Of a DNA stretch of 56,992 nucleotides, positions 27,488 to 36,574 are shown in pieces. A program made the position numbers and the translations under genes. Position 1 is the first letter of the stretch. Each line of letters starts with the position of its first letter. This DNA is from an uncultured Muriicola sp. (GTDB lineage Bacteria; Bacteroidota; Bacteroidia; Flavobacteriales; Flavobacteriaceae), in the NCBI RefSeq assembly GCF_947258935.1, contig NZ_CAMYKH010000014.1, forward strand, positions 1 through 56,992, in the 5' to 3' direction. Under the pieces are notes generated by a model. It had not been told where the DNA came from. It made no database searches and saw nothing but the letters and a program-made list of their open reading frames with translations.

Positions 27488-28447
27488 CTAAAACGAATCT
27501 ATTATTTGCAATGCCACTCGTAAAGCTTTTGTGCCATCGGTTAGGGTTACCATAGGTGTGGTATCCTGTGTAATGGCATCGGCAAAGGTTTCCAGTTCAT
27601 CCAGGATGGCATTATTGTTTTCGATGGATGGATTCTCAAAATAGATTTGTTTTTTGATCCCTTCAGCGTTTTGCAATATCATATCGAATTCACCTGGTGT
27701 TTCAGGAGCATCCTTCATTTTTACTACTTCCACCTTTTTTTCAAGAAAATCGACCGAAATATAAGCGTCTTGTTGAAAAAATCGGGATTTTCTCATGTTT
27801 TTGAGGGAAATACGACTTGCCGTCAGATTGGCTACACATCCATTTTTAAAGGCTATTCTGGCATTCGCTATATCTGGGGATTTACTGATCACAGATACAC
27901 CACTGGCGTGGATCTCCTTTACTTCAGAGGGTACCACACTTAAGATGGCATCAATATCATGGATCATCAGATCTAGCACAACAGGAACATCCGTACCCCT
28001 GGGATTGAATTCTGCTAATCTGTGTGTTTCTATAAACATGGGGTTGTGAATGGAATCCTTAATGGCAGTAAATGCAGGGTTAAAACGCTCAACATGTCCT
28101 ACCTGTCCTTTAACTCCGTGTTTCGTCTCAAGAACAATAAGTTCTTCGGCCTCTTCCAGTGTCTTGGTGATTGGTTTTTCAAGGAAGACATGTCTCCCTT
28201 TTTCCATGGCCTTTTTTGCACAATCGAAATGAGAAAGTGTAGGGGTCACAATGTCTACTACTTCTACGTCATCTATCAGTGTGTTGATATTGTCATAATA
28301 CCGGTATCCAAATTCTGCCTCTACTTTTTTTCCACGAATGGCATCGGGATCATAAAAACCAATCAAATCATATTTCGAGGACTCCTTTAAGAGCCGTAAG
28401 TGTATTTTTCCAAGATGGCCCGCACCCAGCACTCCAACTTTGAGCAT
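27488..28447 (-). CDS. Gfo/Idh/MocA-family oxidoreductase
   Basis: 319 residues. Rossmann motif VGVLGAGHLGKIHLRLL at the N-terminus, the conserved FLEKPITKT (about 90-98, with the active-site Lys), and a C-terminal alpha/beta domain with DLMIHDIDAIL near 158. Members oxidise or reduce sugars and related compounds with NAD(P). The substrate cannot be told here; some flavobacterial versions act in surface-sugar synthesis. It is the first gene of the minus-strand operon and has a consensus promoter 17 bp upstream of its ATG. Confidence 0.9.
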   Translation of the reverse strand: MLKVGVLGAGHLGKIHLRLLKESSKYDLIGFYDPDAIRGKKVEAEFGYRYYDNINTLIDDVEVVDIVTPTLSHFDCAKKAMEKGRHVFLEKPITKTLEEAEELIVLETKHGVKGQVGHVERFNPAFTAIKDSIHNPMFIETHRLAEFNPRGTDVPVVLDLMIHDIDAILSVVPSEVKEIHASGVSVISKSPDIANARIAFKNGCVANLTASRISLKNMRKSRFFQQDAYISVDFLEKKVEVVKMKDAPETPGEFDMILQNAEGIKKQIYFENPSIENNNAILDELETFADAITQDTTPMVTLTDGTKALRVALQIIDSF

Positions 28448-28463
28448 AGATCTTCAATTTTGT

Positions 28464-28493
28464 CAAAAATACGCAGATTAATCCTAAAACAAA
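28464..28493 (-). promoter_or_regulatory. Consensus Bacteroidota promoter for the eight-gene operon
   Basis: Read on the minus strand: TTTG at 28493-28490, an 18-bp spacer, then TATTTTTG at 28471-28464. Both boxes match the TTTG / TAnnTTTG consensus exactly and the spacing is right. The expected start is about 12 bases before the Gfo/Idh ATG. Confidence 0.75.
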
Positions 28494-28562
28494 CCAAGCT
28501 GAGAAATACAAAATGTGGTAACTTTACCAATATCAAACGAAACTAAAGAAATTAAGAACTTT

Positions 28563-29204
28563 TTGAAAGATACCTTCAAACACAAGGGAATGCGGAATCA
28601 GCTGGCAGAACTGATTGCTTCTAAGGGCATTCGTAATAAAAAGGTCCTTGCGGCCATTCGCACCATCCCCAGACACTTATTTATGGATAGCAGTTTTGAG
28701 GACCATGCTTACCAGGATAAGCCCTTTCCAATTGCGGCAGATCAAACCATATCTCAGCCTTATACCGTTGCATTTCAAACCGAATTATTAGACGTGGAAC
28801 CAGACCATAAAGTGTTAGAGATAGGAACAGGTAGCGGATATCAGACCGCTGTTTTATTGCATCTCAAGGCCAAAGTATATACTATAGAAAGACAATTGGA
28901 ACTTTTTAAGAAGACCAATTTATTCTTTAAGAAAATGGGATACAGACCAAAGAAATTCGTTTTTGGAGATGGATATAAAGGCCTGCCCGAACACGCTCCG
29001 TTCGATGGCATCATAGTTACAGCCGGGGCACCAGAAGTTCCTAAAAAATTACTGGGTCAATTGAAAATAGGAGGGAAGTTAGTGATCCCGGTAGGGAAAG
29101 GAGATCAGGAAATGCTTCGAATTACTAGAAAATCTGATACAGAATTTGCTCAGGAAGAGTTTGGCACTTTTCGATTTGTACCTCTGCTGGAGGATAAGAA
29201 TTAA
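28563..29204 (+). CDS. pcm: Protein-L-isoaspartate O-methyltransferase
   Basis: 213 residues. PRHLFMDSSFEDHAYQD, then QTISQPYTVAFQTELL, then the SAM motif VLEIGTGSGYQTAVLL are the Pcm hallmarks. It methylates damaged isoaspartyl residues so that they can be repaired. The start was set at TTG 28563 because the family begins at the KDTFKHKGMRNQL segment. The open frame continues upstream to a GTG at 28515, but that GTG sits within the likely promoter (TAACTTTA at 28519-28526). Confidence 0.88.
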   Translation: MKDTFKHKGMRNQLAELIASKGIRNKKVLAAIRTIPRHLFMDSSFEDHAYQDKPFPIAADQTISQPYTVAFQTELLDVEPDHKVLEIGTGSGYQTAVLLHLKAKVYTIERQLELFKKTNLFFKKMGYRPKKFVFGDGYKGLPEHAPFDGIIVTAGAPEVPKKLLGQLKIGGKLVIPVGKGDQEMLRITRKSDTEFAQEEFGTFRFVPLLEDKN

Positions 29205-29220
29205 GGAAATGATATTGGCA

Positions 29221-29267
29221 GGCATTTAGCCTAAAATGCCAGGAAGGAGGGAAGTACTTCCTCTTTT
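29221..29267 (+). terminator. Hairpin pair after pcm, likely terminator
   Basis: Two hairpins follow pcm: GGCATTT / AAATGCC (29221-29240) and a stem around GAAGTACTTC (29247-29263, one bulge) followed by TTTT. The second has the T run expected for the plus strand. It lies just before the smpB stop of the convergent strand. Confidence 0.45.
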
Positions 29268-29271
29268 AACC

Positions 29272-29733
29272 CTACTTGTTAAAACTTTTTTTAATCCGGT
29301 CCAGGCGAACTTTGCTTTCTCTGTTCTTGATGGTTTCGCGTTTGTCATATAATTTTTTCCCTTTGGCAAGGGCTATCTTTATCTTGGCGAGACCCTTTTC
29401 ATTTATAAAAACGGACAAGGGAATAATGGTGAGGCCGCTTGTATTCACCTCCTTATGTAATTTTTTTAATTCCTTTTTATTCATCAGGAGTTTACGCGCT
29501 GCTTTCGGTTGATGATTAAAATGAGAGGCATGAGAATATTCATCTATTTGCATATTCACAACGAACAATTCTCCCTGCTCATTAAATTCACAGAAGCTTT
29601 CAGTGATCGATGCCTTCCCAAGTCTGACAGATTTGATCTCGGTACCTGCAAGGACAATACCGGCAATATAGGTGTCGAGCAACTCGTACTGAAAATTTGC
29701 CTTCTTGTTTTTAATATTGATCTTGTTCTGCAT
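29272..29733 (-). CDS. smpB: SsrA-binding protein SmpB
   Basis: 153 residues from ATG 29733. The order NKKANFQYELLDTYIAGIVL, GTEIKSVRLGKASI, HFNHQPKAARKLLM and the Lys/Arg-rich tail KGKKLYDKRETIK is that of SmpB, which binds tmRNA and rescues stalled ribosomes. The frame is open further upstream to 29826, but that stretch is not SmpB-like and would cover the TATTTTTG box at 29741-29748. The tmRNA gene itself is not in the window. Confidence 0.95.
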   Translation of the reverse strand: MQNKINIKNKKANFQYELLDTYIAGIVLAGTEIKSVRLGKASITESFCEFNEQGELFVVNMQIDEYSHASHFNHQPKAARKLLMNKKELKKLHKEVNTSGLTIIPLSVFINEKGLAKIKIALAKGKKLYDKRETIKNRESKVRLDRIKKSFNK

Positions 29734-29740
29734 GATGGCA

Positions 29741-29748
29741 CAAAAATA
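29741..29748 (-). promoter_or_regulatory. Candidate -7 promoter box for smpB
   Basis: On the minus strand TATTTTTG matches TAnnTTTG exactly, seven bases before the smpB ATG. A TTG at the right distance was not found. It supports the shorter SmpB start and a leader of only a few bases. Confidence 0.4.
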
Positions 29749-29828
29749 AGAACAAATCTTGGAGCTCCTATGTTCATTTTGTGGAATAATCCCTGTTTCT
29801 TTGTACGGTAAAACCCATTTTATCATCC

Positions 29829-30578
29829 ATGTTAAAAAATTATTCCTTCGTACTCTTACTAATCTTTGTTTTATCCTGTAATGATAATACCGAAGTGGAT
29901 GATGTGCAAAAGATCATAGACGCCTCCATTGAAGTGGCAGGAGGCGACTTATATAAGACCAGCAATATTAGCTTTAGGTTCAGGGATAGAGATTATGTTC
30001 TGGAGCAACTAAAAGGTAAAAGAGCCCTAAAGAGGATACAGTATACAGATTCAGGGATGGTCACAGATATAAAACAAGGGAATAGTTTTAAACGTTTCAT
30101 AAACGAAGAGCCTATTCCCGTTACAGATAGTATGGCAACCGTATATGGCAATTCCGTGAATTCTGTACATTACTTCGCCCTATTGCCATATGGCCTTAAC
30201 GATCGCGCCGTTCGCAAAGAATTGTTAGGTAAAAAGCAGATCAAAGGAAAAGACTACTATAAAGTAAAAGTAACTTTTGATCAGCAAGGCGGCGGCAACG
30301 ATTTTGAGGATGTGTACCTCTATTGGATAGATCAGAAAACCTATAAGCCCACTTATTTGGCCTATGAATTCCACGTAGATGGAGGTGGACTTCGTTTCCG
30401 GAAAGCTTATAATGAACGTTATGTAAACGGAATACGGTTTGTTGATTATTATAACTATAAACCCATGGGAGAAATCGTGATCACCCAAATAGACTCGCTT
30501 TATGAAAAAGAGGAGCTCGTATTACTTTCTAAAATAGAACTCAAGAATGTTGAGGTTAATCAGGGCAATTACAATTAA
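29829..30578 (+). CDS. Lipoprotein of unknown function, DUF6503-like
   Basis: 249 residues. Lipoprotein signal (FVLLLIFVLSCND, Cys at 17). The mature part (IIDASIEVAGGDLYKTSNISFRF, then many beta strands with EDVYLYWIDQKT) fits an outer-membrane-lipoprotein-like fold of the LolA/LppX kind and the family I remember as DUF6503; both are from memory. It would sit in the periplasm attached to a membrane. Its 3' end overlaps the convergent histidine phosphatase gene by 23 bp. Confidence 0.75.
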   Translation: MLKNYSFVLLLIFVLSCNDNTEVDDVQKIIDASIEVAGGDLYKTSNISFRFRDRDYVLEQLKGKRALKRIQYTDSGMVTDIKQGNSFKRFINEEPIPVTDSMATVYGNSVNSVHYFALLPYGLNDRAVRKELLGKKQIKGKDYYKVKVTFDQQGGGNDFEDVYLYWIDQKTYKPTYLAYEFHVDGGGLRFRKAYNERYVNGIRFVDYYNYKPMGEIVITQIDSLYEKEELVLLSKIELKNVEVNQGNYN

Positions 30579-31101
30579 ATGTCAATCTAACATCAGTGGT
30601 CATGTCTCCAATTTGCTGCACAATAAACAGACTGCCATTGTCCATATCATCCATTGCAGGATATTTTTCCTCTCCTATCATCTTGTTCACAAAATCGGGA
30701 GTAGTATTACTATGACCAACTACTAAAACATTATTTCCCAGATTTTCGGCTTTAAACTCAGCTATATTGATCATGGAGGGATCATAGTACTGGCGGATAA
30801 GATCATTTTTAACTTCTGTTGGTGCTGCGGTCATGGTTGTACGCGCATAATCTGTGGTATAAATCGCATTTATATTAGCTTCCTTAAGGATCTCTGCCCA
30901 GTGCATAGCTCTTCCGAGGCCTTTTTGATTTAATTCAGGATCACTGTTCTCCGGATCACTCCTGTCTTTTTCCGCATGCCTGATAAAGTAAAAAGTAGTA
31001 ACCTCCGGACCAATCTCGGTACCCTCCACCTTAGATTCTTCTTTACAGCTATACATGGAAGTGAACAATGCTATCAGAATAATTAGGATTCTTGGTCTCA
31101 T
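30556..31101 (-). CDS. Histidine phosphatase family lipoprotein (phosphoglycerate-mutase fold)
   Basis: 181 residues. A lipoprotein signal (IILIALFTSMYSC, Cys at 19) precedes the catalytic motif FYFIRHAEKDRSDP (His near 41) and the second catalytic His in VVGHSNTTPD (near 130). These mark the two-His phosphatase fold; the short form resembles SixA-type or secreted phosphatases. Being a lipoprotein, it acts outside the cytoplasm. The substrate is unknown. It is divergent from the PorP/SprF gene. Confidence 0.85.
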   Translation of the reverse strand: MRPRILIILIALFTSMYSCKEESKVEGTEIGPEVTTFYFIRHAEKDRSDPENSDPELNQKGLGRAMHWAEILKEANINAIYTTDYARTTMTAAPTEVKNDLIRQYYDPSMINIAEFKAENLGNNVLVVGHSNTTPDFVNKMIGEEKYPAMDDMDNGSLFIVQQIGDMTTDVRLTFNCNCPD

Positions 31102-31163
31102 ATTAATTTGGTTTTTCTAGTGGGTTTCGATCTATTATGTAACTTTACTATTGTAAAAATAGT

Positions 31164-32723
31164 ATGAAATTTGCTTCATTGTATCCTTCTATGCCAAAAC
31201 TACTTATAATTTTCTTTGCGCTTCTGATCAGCAGAACATTGATAGCTCAAGAAGTACCCTTACCACCAGATCTCCGGCAATACAATCTAACTCAATACAA
31301 CAGCAGCTTACTTAACCCAGTTTTTACCTTAGATAGAAATAATCCACAATCCTTATCATTATGGACGAGATGGCAATGGCAGCAAATAGATACAGACCCT
31401 ACTACTGTCTTTGTAAACTATACCCATAGATTGAAGGGGAACGCTGCTTTTGGAGTTGGATTTTTACAACAGAATACCGGCGTATTCCTGCAAACAGGTG
31501 GTGTTCTAAATTATGCCTATGAACTCAATTTTAATCAGGATTTTCAAATTTCCCTGGGTGTAAACCTATTTGGATTTCAACAAGAACTTGCGGATAACAG
31601 TTTTCAGCAAGGACCGGGATTACCAATACTAGACGATGGTCCTTCATTTATATTACAAGCAGCTCCTGGGATTAGGATAGGCTATAAAAATTTTGGTCTG
31701 GGTTTTGTTGGTGAAAATGTGCTGGATTATAATATAACGGCTGGGGAGAAAAATAACGGGTCTAACGATAAGATTTTTATTGGGCATGCAAGCTATCAGT
31801 TTCCAATAACTGATGCTGGAAAATTAGAAGGAGCGTATTTCCGTCCTATGTTGTATGTAAAAACTATACCAAATCTGGACACGCAATTTGGCATAAATGC
31901 TCTATTTAGTAATAAGAAATACTGGTTACAAGCGGGGTATAATAATTTTTACGGTCTTTCGGGCGGTGTTGGTGGTACTCTTTTTAAAAAGTTATCCTTG
32001 GGTGTACTGATTGAAATAGCAGACTCATCCGAATTAATTGGAAAAGAACCAACTTTTGAGATCGTTACTTCATATCAATTTGCGGTCCCTGCTTCGCGCG
32101 ATAATATCTCGGAATTAGATGAAGAAGAGACAGAGACGCTTGAACCTGATGAAAAGGAAGAAGAAATAGTACAAGAAGAAGACACCGAAATTGTAAAGGA
32201 AAAGAAGCTTAGTAGAAAAGAGCGAAAAGCCTTCGCTTTAGCTCAGGAAAAAAAGACACAAGATTCACTTGAACTAGTTATAAGAACACGAGATTCCTTA
32301 GCCGTGGCCAAATCAAAAGCTGTAGCTGCGGAAAATGAATTGCGACTAATAGAATTGCAACGAAAAAAGGATTCTTTGGAGACAGTAGCTAAGGAAAAAG
32401 AGGCTGCTACAAAAGAATTAACCGCAGAAGAACTACCTAAAAAAGGAGAACGTTTTGAAGAAGCTGTTCTTACAGAGGATATTCGTCCCGGATTTTATTT
32501 AATTGTCAATGTCTTTGGAACGAAAACCTATTACAATAGCTTTATGAAAAGTTTAAATGAGAAAGGTCTAGATCCCAAGTCGTTTTACCGGACTCAAAAT
32601 AAGTATAATTACGTGTATCTTGAGCGATATGATAGTATGCAGGAGGCCAGAAAAGCAAGAGACAGCAAGTATTTTGGAAAGTACCCTGAGCCCATTTGGA
32701 TCTTTAGGGTGAAGGCGGAATAG
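31164..32723 (+). CDS. PorP/SprF-family type IX secretion membrane protein with SPOR-like tail
   Basis: 519 residues. After a signal peptide (LLIIFFALLISRTLIAQ) comes a PorP/SprF beta-barrel domain (about 30-310) starting PPDLRQYNLTQYNSSLLNP. Residues 315-430 form an acidic, then Lys/Glu-rich coiled-coil linker. The tail (about 440-519, FYLIVNVFGTKTYYNSFMKSL...YVYLERYDSMQEARKARD) looks like a SPOR-type domain. Such proteins anchor surface adhesins or gliding parts to the outer membrane. A start at 31191 would give a more usual signal peptide and is equally likely. TAACTTTA at 31140-31147 may be the -7 box. Confidence 0.85.
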   Translation: MKFASLYPSMPKLLIIFFALLISRTLIAQEVPLPPDLRQYNLTQYNSSLLNPVFTLDRNNPQSLSLWTRWQWQQIDTDPTTVFVNYTHRLKGNAAFGVGFLQQNTGVFLQTGGVLNYAYELNFNQDFQISLGVNLFGFQQELADNSFQQGPGLPILDDGPSFILQAAPGIRIGYKNFGLGFVGENVLDYNITAGEKNNGSNDKIFIGHASYQFPITDAGKLEGAYFRPMLYVKTIPNLDTQFGINALFSNKKYWLQAGYNNFYGLSGGVGGTLFKKLSLGVLIEIADSSELIGKEPTFEIVTSYQFAVPASRDNISELDEEETETLEPDEKEEEIVQEEDTEIVKEKKLSRKERKAFALAQEKKTQDSLELVIRTRDSLAVAKSKAVAAENELRLIELQRKKDSLETVAKEKEAATKELTAEELPKKGERFEEAVLTEDIRPGFYLIVNVFGTKTYYNSFMKSLNEKGLDPKSFYRTQNKYNYVYLERYDSMQEARKARDSKYFGKYPEPIWIFRVKAE

Positions 32724-32725
32724 GC

Positions 32726-33322
32726 TTATTTCTTGATCTCTTTTTTTACCAATACTTCTAGATACGCTATAGTATTGATCAGGTATTTCCTGTCTCCTGA
32801 GATGGTAGCCATTGCAATTGCTCCCTGTATCATGGTAAATAACTGTTTAGCGAATTGCAAAGGTGGTACTGGCAACTTTAATTCTCCATTATTTACGCCA
32901 TTCTCTAAAACTAAAGCGATCTTTCCTTCTATGGTTCGCAAAGTTTCTCTCGCTGCACCTTCTAAATGCCCGTTATTGTATTGTGCATCCACGCCAACAT
33001 TCAGAATTGGACAACCTCCCATGGGTGCTGTAAATTCATCGTAGTGCCGGTAGAAGTTCGTAAGTCGGAAAAGGGTATCGATGGCATTACCCGGACCATT
33101 CAAGTGTTCGTCTATGGCAGCCAATAATTTTTTACTGTGGTATTCAAAAGCCGCCAGTGCCAGGGATTCCTTGTTTTCAAAATTCCCGTATAAAGCTCCT
33201 TTGGTAAGGCCTGTGGCCTCTGTAAGATCGCTCATGCTGGTACCTATATAGCCTTGTTTATTGAAAATAGGCGCCACTTTTTCAATAATATAAGCGGACG
33301 TACGTTCGGCTTTGGTGGTCAT
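32726..33322 (-). CDS. TetR/AcrR-family transcriptional regulator
   Basis: 198 residues. The N-terminal helix-turn-helix (about 10-55) reads GYIGTSMSDLTEATGLTKG then ALYGNFENKESLALAAFEYH, which is standard TetR. The C-terminal ligand domain is all helical, with APMGGCPILNVGVDAQ near residue 100, a pattern seen in regulators of the YxaF/AcrR group. The ligand and targets are not visible. It follows the clpB terminator, so it has its own promoter; it ends two bases from the convergent PorP/SprF gene. Confidence 0.9.
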   Translation of the reverse strand: MTTKAERTSAYIIEKVAPIFNKQGYIGTSMSDLTEATGLTKGALYGNFENKESLALAAFEYHSKKLLAAIDEHLNGPGNAIDTLFRLTNFYRHYDEFTAPMGGCPILNVGVDAQYNNGHLEGAARETLRTIEGKIALVLENGVNNGELKLPVPPLQFAKQLFTMIQGAIAMATISGDRKYLINTIAYLEVLVKKEIKK

Positions 33323-33381
33323 GAAGGATCAATTTTTTACGAATATAAAAAATCTAATTCCTGCACCGAATATATTTTGAT

Positions 33382-33419
33382 TAAAAAAGGCATCCGAAGT
33401 CTTTTGAATTCGGATGCCT
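33382..33419 (-). terminator. Intrinsic terminator after clpB
   Basis: A perfect 11-bp stem AGGCATCCGAA / TTCGGATGCCT (33388-33398 and 33409-33419) with a 10-base loop. On the minus strand it is followed by TTTTTT, 25 bp after the clpB stop. Confidence 0.85.
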
Positions 33420-33443
33420 GTTATTTAGGGTTTATAAGAGAAA

Positions 33444-35987
33444 TTATTCTACCAGTTCTGATTGATTTCTAAAAACCAATCCATTGTCGAAAGAATCGAT
33501 AAGGATAATACTCTCTGCACTAATTGAACCACTTAAAAGTTCCTTGGAAAGATTGTTCAATACTTCTTTCTGAATGGTTCGCTTAATGGGTCGAGCCCCA
33601 TATTGTGGGTTATACCCTTTCTCAGCCAGATATTGAATAGCTTCTTCTGTGGCATCAATGGTAATATGTTGTTTGTCCACAAGTTTTTTCAAGTGGTCTA
33701 ATTGCAATCTTACGATCTCAACAATATTTTTCTTGCTCAGAGGAGTAAACATGATGATGTCATCTATCCGGTTCAAAAATTCAGGCCGGATGTTTTGTTT
33801 TAATAATCCCATAACTTCTATCCTTGCAGCCTCTGTAGCACTGTGAAGATCCTTCACATTCTCAAACGTTTCCTGGATGATATGCCCACCCATATTACTG
33901 GTCATAATGATAATGGTGTTTTTAAAATCGGCCACCCTGCCTTTGTTATCTGTAAGTCTACCTTCATCCAACACCTGCAACAAAATATTAAAAGTATCCG
34001 GATGTGCTTTCTCAATTTCATCGAGTAGAATAACGGAATAAGGTCGTCTTCTTACGGCTTCCGTCAACTGACCACCTTCGTCATAACCTACATATCCCGG
34101 AGGAGCTCCAATTAGCCTGCTTACAGAATGTCTTTCCTGATATTCACTCATGTCTATTCTAGTAAGGGCATTTTCATCATCAAACAGATAGTCTGCCAAT
34201 GTCTTGGCCAATTCAGTCTTACCAACCCCAGTGGTTCCAAGGAATAAGAAAGATCCTATTGGGCGTTTTGCATCCTGAAGACCGGCTCTGCTTCTTCTGA
34301 TGGCATCTGAAACGGCTTCGATGGCCTCATCTTGCCCTACGACTCTTTTGTGCAAAACTTTTTCTAGTTTCAACAGTTTCTCACGTTCGCTTTGAAGCAT
34401 CTTGGTTACCGGAATACCTGTCCATTTGGCAACCACTTCGGCAATATCCTCATTGGTGACCTCTTCTTTAATTAAAGTGCCGCCTTTCTGTGCCTCTACC
34501 AGGTCTTTTTGAAGCTTTTCCACAGTTTCCTGTGCTTCTTTTATCTTCCCATAGCGCAATTCGGCTACCAGCCCATAATCACCATTACGCTCTGCACGTT
34601 CAGCCTCTAATTTGAAGTTCTCAATATCGAGTTTCGTCTTTTGAATAGCATCTATGACCGATTTCTCACTTTCCCATTTGGCATAGACCTCATTGCGTTC
34701 TTCTTTAACATTAGCCAGATCAATATTAAGGGCCTTTAATTTAGCATGGTCTTCCTCACGCTTTATAGCTTCTATCTCAATTTCCAACTGCATAATTTTC
34801 CTGTCCATAACGTCGAGGTTTTCTGGTTTGCTATTGATCTCCATTCTCAGTTTAGCCGCGGCTTCATCCATAAGGTCGATCGCCTTATCAGGAAGGAATC
34901 TATTAGTGATATATCGCTGAGAAAGTTCTACGGCAGCAATTACGGCTTCATCCTTAATACGAACTTTGTGATGGGCCTCATATTTTTCCTTGATCCCTCT
35001 CAGAATAGATATGGCACTTTCTGTATCGGGCTCATTTACAACAACCTTTTGAAAGCGCCTCTCCAGGGCCTTATCCTTCTCAAAATATTTTGGTTTTAAG
35101 ATATTGGCCGCATCCATGGCTCCCTGACCACCACCGGCACCTACCAGCGTATGGATCTCATCTATGAACAAAACAATGTCTCCATCACTGGTGGTCACCT
35201 CTTTGATCACAGATTTAAGTCGCTCCTCAAACTCACCTTTATATTTAGCTCCTGCAATAAGGGCACCCATATCTAAGGAATAAATCACTTTGTCTTTTAG
35301 GTTTTCCGGCACATCTCCCTGAATGATCCTATGAGCCAATCCTTCGGCGATAGCGGTTTTACCTGTTCCTGGTTCACCCACCAATATTGGATTGTTCTTG
35401 GTGCGTCTGGATAGGATTTGCAAAATCCTTCTGATCTCTTCATCTCTGCCAATAACCGGATCCAACTTTCCACTATCTGCCAATTCGTTTAGGTTTCGTG
35501 CGTATTTATTTAAGGAGTTATATGTTTCTTCTGCACTTTGGGAAGTAACCTTGGCCCCTTTTCGCAATTCGGAAATGGCAGCAAGGAGATCCTTTTCTGA
35601 AACACCCTGATCCTTCAATATCTGACCAATTTTACTTTTGGACTTAAAAATGGCTAGCAAGATATGTTCAAGAGAAACAAACTCATCCTTCATTTTCTTG
35701 GCAATGATACTCGCCTCATTTAAGGTTTTGCCTGCTTCTTTGGAGAATTGCAACTCGCCTCCGGAAACCTTTGGGATACTTTGCAGCTCTTTGGCCAGAA
35801 TTTGTTCTACCAAGGCGAGGTTAACGTTCAATTTCTTTAGAATAAATGGAAGAACATTTTCATCAATTTCCATTAAGGCCTTAAATAGATGTTCATTCTC
35901 GATCTGAGGATGCTGCATCTCCTGAGCCATTTGCTGGGCCATTTGAATAACCTCCTGTGATTTTATGGTAAAATTGTTGATATTCAT
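33444..35987 (-). CDS. clpB: ATP-dependent disaggregase ClpB, lacking about 19 residues in the first ATPase domain
   Basis: 847 residues. N-domain (1-145), NBD1 with Walker [10 protein letters not shown] and Walker [10 protein letters not shown], middle coiled-coil domain (about 390-520), NBD2 with Walker [13 protein letters not shown], Walker [12 protein letters not shown] and sensor-2 [10 protein letters not shown]. ClpB works with DnaK to pull proteins out of aggregates. In NBD1 the sequence jumps from DAANILKP (ending at residue 299) directly to [14 protein letters not shown]. The family has about 19 residues between these, including the GATTLDEY segment with the sensor-1 Thr. The loss is in frame, and adding it back gives the usual 866 residues. 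Function of NBD1 is doubtful if the sequence is right. Confidence 0.95.
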   Translation of the reverse strand: MNINNFTIKSQEVIQMAQQMAQEMQHPQIENEHLFKALMEIDENVLPFILKKLNVNLALVEQILAKELQSIPKVSGGELQFSKEAGKTLNEASIIAKKMKDEFVSLEHILLAIFKSKSKIGQILKDQGVSEKDLLAAISELRKGAKVTSQSAEETYNSLNKYARNLNELADSGKLDPVIGRDEEIRRILQILSRRTKNNPILVGEPGTGKTAIAEGLAHRIIQGDVPENLKDKVIYSLDMGALIAGAKYKGEFEERLKSVIKEVTTSDGDIVLFIDEIHTLVGAGGGQGAMDAANILKPKYFEKDKALERRFQKVVVNEPDTESAISILRGIKEKYEAHHKVRIKDEAVIAAVELSQRYITNRFLPDKAIDLMDEAAAKLRMEINSKPENLDVMDRKIMQLEIEIEAIKREEDHAKLKALNIDLANVKEERNEVYAKWESEKSVIDAIQKTKLDIENFKLEAERAERNGDYGLVAELRYGKIKEAQETVEKLQKDLVEAQKGGTLIKEEVTNEDIAEVVAKWTGIPVTKMLQSEREKLLKLEKVLHKRVVGQDEAIEAVSDAIRRSRAGLQDAKRPIGSFLFLGTTGVGKTELAKTLADYLFDDENALTRIDMSEYQERHSVSRLIGAPPGYVGYDEGGQLTEAVRRRPYSVILLDEIEKAHPDTFNILLQVLDEGRLTDNKGRVADFKNTIIIMTSNMGGHIIQETFENVKDLHSATEAARIEVMGLLKQNIRPEFLNRIDDIIMFTPLSKKNIVEIVRLQLDHLKKLVDKQHITIDATEEAIQYLAEKGYNPQYGARPIKRTIQKEVLNNLSKELLSGSISAESIILIDSFDNGLVFRNQSELVE

Positions 35988-36145
35988 TGTTATGTACTTT
36001 TAGTTCTTATGTCTACTTTTGCAGTGTATAGGTCAACAATCTTACCATTTAAAAAGAGCAGACAAAATGACCGATGTTTAGGCTAAAACACAGACAATTA
36101 GGCAGGTAGACTCAATAGGTACACCTATTAAAATAGAAAATTAGA

Positions 36146-36538
36146 ATGGGATTATTTGATTTGTTCAAAAGAAATGAAACTGCATCAACAGAGAAGAAAA
36201 GTCGAATTCCATGGATTCCACTTATTTCTGCGGATGAATTGGACACTCTGGTCAGTAAATCAAGTAAAAGACCACAACTGATCTTTAAAAATTCTACAAC
36301 TTGTGGAATTAGTAGTATGGCTTTACGGTCATTTGAAGCGCAGTACGATCTGAATTCGGAACAAGCAGATCTATATATGTTGCACATTCAACACAACAGA
36401 CCACTTTCTAATGAGATCGCACAAAGGTTCCGTGTGCGGCATGAATCACCTCAGCTGCTGATCATTAAAAACGGAAGTGTTGTAAAAGAAGCTTCTCATG
36501 GAGTAATTGCAGAAGTATCGATTGAGAAATACCTTTAA
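36146..36538 (+). CDS. ytxJ: Bacillithiol-system redox protein YtxJ
   Basis: 130 residues, thioredoxin-like fold. The active site has a single Cys in FKNSTTCGISSMALRSFE (about 50-67), the pattern of YtxJ, and the cis-Pro region RVRHESPQLLIIKNG follows. It probably removes bacillithiol from mixed disulfides on proteins, as a monothiol bacilliredoxin. It is a single gene, divergent from clpB by 158 bp, a gap that contains TACTTTTG at 36014-36021 (a -7-like box, but with no well-spaced TTG). Confidence 0.88.
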   Translation: MGLFDLFKRNETASTEKKSRIPWIPLISADELDTLVSKSSKRPQLIFKNSTTCGISSMALRSFEAQYDLNSEQADLYMLHIQHNRPLSNEIAQRFRVRHESPQLLIIKNGSVVKEASHGVIAEVSIEKYL

Positions 36539-36540
36539 AA

Positions 36541-36570
36541 AAAACCCGGAGGTGATGCCTCCGGGTGTTT
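36541..36570. terminator. Terminator after ytxJ
   Basis: A perfect 9-bp stem ACCCGGAGG / CCTCCGGGT (36544-36552 and 36558-36566) with a 5-base loop. It has an A run on the left and GTTT on the right, so it can serve both ytxJ and the convergent lipoprotein gene whose stop is at 36575. Confidence 0.8.
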
Positions 36571-36574
36571 ATAT

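Noticed and set aside
28515-28562. A longer pcm start at GTG 28515.
   Set aside because: The extra residues do not fit the family and the GTG lies within the likely promoter; TTG 28563 matches the family N-terminus.
23815-35093. The string CCAAAATAT occurs at both the ClpB and the exonuclease junctions.
   Set aside because: It is A/T-rich and codes common residues (Lys-Tyr). A very similar string also occurs in the cyclotransferase gene away from its junction, so it is probably chance and not a deletion signal.
35988-36145. Heat-shock-type promoter or operator for clpB.
   Set aside because: No TAnnTTTG on the minus strand and no convincing inverted repeat near the clpB start; the TACTTTTG box here points to the plus strand.
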